Shown piece after piece: positions 47,378 to 49,679 of a DNA stretch of 49,679 nucleotides. The notes beneath the pieces are model-generated. The model was not told where the DNA came from. It searched no databases and saw nothing but the letters and a program-made list of their open reading frames with translations. Where the stretch lies: contig NZ_JAGXJN010000048.1 of NCBI RefSeq assembly GCF_019091455.1, positions 1 through 49,679 of the forward strand. Reading direction: 5' to 3'. Source of the DNA: Chitinophaga sp. GbtcB8. Its GTDB lineage: Bacteria; Bacteroidota; Bacteroidia; Chitinophagales; Chitinophagaceae. The translations under genes and the position numbers were made by a program. The first letter of the stretch is position 1; every line of letters begins with the position of its first letter.

Positions 47378-48058
47378 TTGAAAACGTTCGTTACACTGTT
47401 CAGAAAGAATACCTACTTCTTTCTTCCGCTGCTCTTATGGGTATTGGCAGGCGGATTAATGCAAAGTATCTTCTCACCGGAGGAGCTTTTTATGGGTATT
47501 AATCAAACCCACAATTCCGTTGCCGATGTGCTGATGACGGGGATCACTTATCTGGGAGATGGCTGTTCTTTTGCAGTAGTGCTGCTGTGCATGTTAATAG
47601 CCCGCAAGTACAAGCTGTTCTTAATTGGCCTGGTAAGCATACTAACGGTAGCGCTTATTGTGCAAATAGCCAAACATGCTATAGAAGCACCCCGGCCCTT
47701 ATTATATTTCCAGAATGCTTCTTTTGTGCATGTGGTAAAATGGGTATCTGTGCATTATAATAACAGCTTTCCTTCCGGCCACTCTGCAGGTGCTTTTGCC
47801 TTGTTCAGCTTTCTGGCGCTGATCGATAATAATAAGCTCCGCGGCCTTTTATTTGTATCCCTGGCTTTAATTGCAGCCTATTCCCGTATTTACCTGGCGC
47901 AGCATTTCTTTGCTGATATTTATATTGGCAGCATTATTGGCGCCAGCTGCAGCTTTGTGGTATACAGCCTTTTTGAGTTTAAGAACCTGACCAAAACGCC
48001 CGTGCTTTGTCCCAAAGCAGCGGAGGCAGCCTTACTGGCAGAAGCCTCCCTGGGATAA
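47378..48058 (+). CDS. PAP2-family membrane phosphatase
   Basis: The 226-residue protein has six membrane helices and the three phosphatase motifs: KHAIEAPRPLLY (KxxxxxxRP), FPSGHSAGA (PSGH) and SRIYLAQHFFADIYIG (SRxxxxxHxxxD). All catalytic residues are present. Substrates of this family include lipid A phosphates (LpxE/LpxF), undecaprenyl pyrophosphate and phosphatidate. Its position 12 nt after the LptF/G permease and before a lipid-linked-sugar glycosyltransferase favours lipid A dephosphorylation or undecaprenyl phosphate recycling. The start codon given is TTG at 47378; no better ATG lies close by. Confidence 0.87.
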   Translation: MKTFVTLFRKNTYFFLPLLLWVLAGGLMQSIFSPEELFMGINQTHNSVADVLMTGITYLGDGCSFAVVLLCMLIARKYKLFLIGLVSILTVALIVQIAKHAIEAPRPLLYFQNASFVHVVKWVSVHYNNSFPSGHSAGAFALFSFLALIDNNKLRGLLFVSLALIAAYSRIYLAQHFFADIYIGSIIGASCSFVVYSLFEFKNLTKTPVLCPKAAEAALLAEASLG

Positions 48059-48064
48059 CTATTG

Positions 48065-48209
48065 CCGGGTAAGTAACGGTAACAGGTACTGTTAGTTGAA
48101 TAGTTTATTGGGACGGATTTAAATAAATCTGCTATCTTACCGTTAACCTCATAACGGACAACCAATAAGCGATTTAACTGTTTTACCAATAACCACTTAA
48201 CTTACCCGG
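48065..48209. repeat. Nested inverted repeat with heptamer rhythm, CCGGGTAAGT type
   Basis: CCGGGTAAGT (48065-48074) is the exact reverse complement of ACTTACCCGG (48200-48209), which ends at the next gene's ATG. Inside, AACGGTAA pairs with TTACCGTT, and CCAATAA, complementary to TTATTGG, occurs twice. Much of it divides into 7-mers. It fills the spacer after the PAP2 gene. Confidence 0.6.
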
Positions 48210-49490
48210 ATGAAGTACCTTCTGATTGCCATAGCAGCAGGACTACTATTCATTCCCTTTTTGGGAAGTGTGCCACTGCAGGATCCATTAGCACTTTATA
48301 ATGCTGCAACAGCCCCGGTTACCGAGCCGGGTAACGGTAGTTTTGCTCCATTTCCTTTATGGGGCTGGCTGCAATCCGGCAGCGTATATTTTCTAGGCAA
48401 TACCCCCTTTGCCCTGCGCCTTCCCAATGCCCTTATTGGTATTATTACCTTACTTACTTTTTATGCCATTGGTAAAAAACACGCGGATGACAGGCTGGGA
48501 ACCTGGTGGGCGCTGATCTATGCCGGCTGCTGGCTGCCATTCCTGTTCTTCAGATCTGCCCTGCCGGACCCGCTGTTCAATTATCTATTCTTCCTGAGCA
48601 TCTATTTCATATATCGTATAGCCTATACCGTAAAACCTCTGCGCCTGGTTATCTTAAGCGGCATATGCATGGGGCTGGCTGTATTGGTGAAAGGCCCGGC
48701 GGCCATTATACTGGCCCTGCTGTTATTACTGGGTTACTGGATAACCAGCAAGGGTAAAACCTGTGTTAAACCGGCACAGCTGGTATTGTGGCTGCTGTTT
48801 GCACTTATACCGGCTGCCGTATGGCTCAGCTATACCGGCATCGTATATGGATGGCTGGTAGTACAACAGTACGCACATTTTGTGGCAGGGTTGCTGGCAA
48901 ATCCCTGGCCGCAAAGCAACCTTGTTTATTATATGGTATTGCTGCCTGGCTGTTTTCCGGCAGTCTTGCTCCTGCTCTGTTACTTTTATGCAAAACGCCG
49001 TTCTATTTATAACACCGGTGAGCCCCTGGATCTGAAAGAATTTAAGGTATGGATGTGGCTTTTTTTCTGGGTGCTGCTGTTGTTATGCCCATCGTCACTT
49101 TACATGGTACCACTCTCCTTCCTGGCTGCCTGGCAGGTGTACCGGATCAGCGCGGGGCGGCAGCGCCTGCGTGCCTGGCATGTGGTGCTGTTATTATTAA
49201 CAGGGCTGGGATTAGGGCTGGGATTAGCGGCTATAGTACTGGCCGGCGTGTATAAGACCACGCTGCTGCCTTATGTGCAGCTGCCGGCGGCCCGTGCATT
49301 TTTACAATCACCCACAAGCTGGAGCTGGTGGGAAACCCTGTATGGCCTGGGCTATATACTGCTGGTAAGCTGTAGCGTAGTGTTCCTGTTCCGGAGAAAG
49401 TACCAGGAGGGGTTGTTATGCCTGTTCATAGGCTCCCTGATCTTTATAGCCGTTGCCGCTTTGCATTTTGTGCCGAAGCTCATTTTCTAA
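48210..49490 (+). CDS. Family-39-like glycosyltransferase (ArnT-like, membrane)
   Basis: The 426-residue protein has about ten or eleven hydrophobic helices and the layout of ArnT/PMT-type enzymes, which use polyprenyl-phosphate sugars. Seen are LRLPNALIGIITLLTFYAIG, FFRSALPDPLFNYLFFLSIY, and AVLVKGPAAIILALLLLLGY with the usual 'lxKGP' signature. The first periplasmic loop, normally containing a catalytic 'DE' pair, reads VPLQDPLALYNAATAP, so only one acidic residue is present. It is also shorter than ArnT (about 550 residues), lacking most of the C-terminal periplasmic domain. It may modify lipid A or another envelope glycan. It follows the PAP2 phosphatase gene. Confidence 0.75.
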   Translation: MKYLLIAIAAGLLFIPFLGSVPLQDPLALYNAATAPVTEPGNGSFAPFPLWGWLQSGSVYFLGNTPFALRLPNALIGIITLLTFYAIGKKHADDRLGTWWALIYAGCWLPFLFFRSALPDPLFNYLFFLSIYFIYRIAYTVKPLRLVILSGICMGLAVLVKGPAAIILALLLLLGYWITSKGKTCVKPAQLVLWLLFALIPAAVWLSYTGIVYGWLVVQQYAHFVAGLLANPWPQSNLVYYMVLLPGCFPAVLLLLCYFYAKRRSIYNTGEPLDLKEFKVWMWLFFWVLLLLCPSSLYMVPLSFLAAWQVYRISAGRQRLRAWHVVLLLLTGLGLGLGLAAIVLAGVYKTTLLPYVQLPAARAFLQSPTSWSWWETLYGLGYILLVSCSVVFLFRRKYQEGLLCLFIGSLIFIAVAALHFVPKLIF

Positions 49491-49494
49491 AAGA

Positions 49495-49552
49495 AGTGGT
49501 TAGTAATCTATAATCAATACGGTCATTATATTTATTATGATCACTAACCACT
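49495..49552. terminator. Bidirectional terminator-like inverted repeat
   Basis: AGTGGTTAGT (49495-49504) pairs with ACTAACCACT (49543-49552), with further AT-rich pairing inside. T-runs follow on both sides. It separates the glycosyltransferase gene from the convergent superoxide dismutase gene. Confidence 0.7.
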
Positions 49553-49559
49553 ATCATTT

Positions 49560-49679
49560 TTATTTTATAGCAAGGTCATATTGCTTTTCAACCTCATTCC
49601 AGTTCACCACATCCCAGAAAGCTGCAATGTATTCCGGGGGGGGGTTCGGGTATTTCAGGTAAGAGGCGTGCCCCCATAC
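49560..49679 (-). CDS. Superoxide dismutase (Fe/Mn), C-terminal fragment at the window end
   Basis: The last 39 codons of an Fe/Mn superoxide dismutase are present. The translation ends EYIAAFWDVVNWNEVEKQYD followed by LAIK and a stop. Just before, where the family has WEHAYYLKYQNrRPEYI, the window reads VWGHASYLKYPNPPPEYI. The His that binds the metal is kept, but Glu is Gly, Tyr is Ser, Gln is Pro, and two basic residues are Pro. All of these changes fall in the last 60 bases and go toward C or G, around a run of nine G on the plus strand. This looks like poor sequence quality at a contig end rather than a real variant. Confidence 0.85.
   Translation of the reverse strand, partial: VWGHASYLKYPNPPPEYIAAFWDVVNWNEVEKQYDLAIK

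Overview
The window is a stretch of a Bacteroidota chromosome, most likely from the Chitinophagaceae (Chitinophaga/Niastella-like). The supporting signs are many promoters matching the Bacteroidota consensus (TTTG, about 19-20 nt, TAnnTTTG), the short Bacteroidota-type primary sigma factor, a long-tailed S16 protein, a TonB receptor with an N-terminal carboxypeptidase-regulatory-like domain, a GH78 rhamnosidase, and a dioxygenase resembling the lysine 4-hydroxylases known from Chitinophaga and Niastella. No mobile element, tRNA, rRNA or CRISPR array was seen. The right edge falls inside a superoxide dismutase gene whose last 60 bases look error-prone, as at a contig end.

Layout. Positions 1-2433 hold small accessory genes, including two decayed ones (a frameshifted fragment at 141-408 and a short-chain dehydrogenase with an internal deletion at 2000-2433). 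Positions 2000-6243 are a Crp-family regulator followed by a detoxification-like operon (YceI, tautomerase, SDR, NTF2-like protein, nitronate monooxygenase, broken SDR); two TGTGA-N6-TCAMA sites lie between regulator and operon, one centred near -41.5 of the predicted start. Positions 6313-8413 are a three-gene envelope operon, divergent from a membrane-tethered TPR/HTH regulator (8641). Between them is an 11-bp-phased array of TGTAGA half-sites.

Positions 8641-25924 are the most interesting part: the regulator, a TonB-dependent siderophore receptor, and a convergent ten-gene operon for an NRPS-independent (NIS) hydroxamate siderophore. In transcription order the operon encodes a clavaminate-synthase-like lysine hydroxylase, a PLP decarboxylase, two tandem 607-residue IucA/IucC-type synthetases, a secreted creatininase-like protein, a large GNAT acyltransferase, a lysine/diamine N-hydroxylase, a MATE exporter, an acyl carrier protein and an AMP-ligase. 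My inference is: lysine is C-hydroxylated, decarboxylated to a hydroxycadaverine, N-hydroxylated, N-acylated, condensed by the two NIS synthetases, exported by MATE and re-imported by the receptor. The carrier protein/ligase pair recalls AsbC/AsbD of petrobactin synthesis and suggests an additional activated acyl group. This combination is the best candidate for an undescribed pathway.

Positions 26193-36052 hold a lipoprotein, an M28 peptidase, a short cytochrome P450, methionine aminopeptidase, a small secreted protein, a GH78 rhamnosidase, a DUF4349 lipoprotein and hypotheticals. Positions 36099-44331 are housekeeping: a lytic transglycosylase, gatA, tatA, rplS, trmD, rimM, rpsP, ffh and rpoD, with several clean promoters and terminators. 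Heptamer-phased dyad repeats sit in the spacers of this block and again at 48065-48209. Positions 44702-49490 hold a START-like protein, a hypothetical protein, an LptF/LptG-family permease, a PAP2 phosphatase and a family-39-like glycosyltransferase, which together suggest outer-membrane lipid work.
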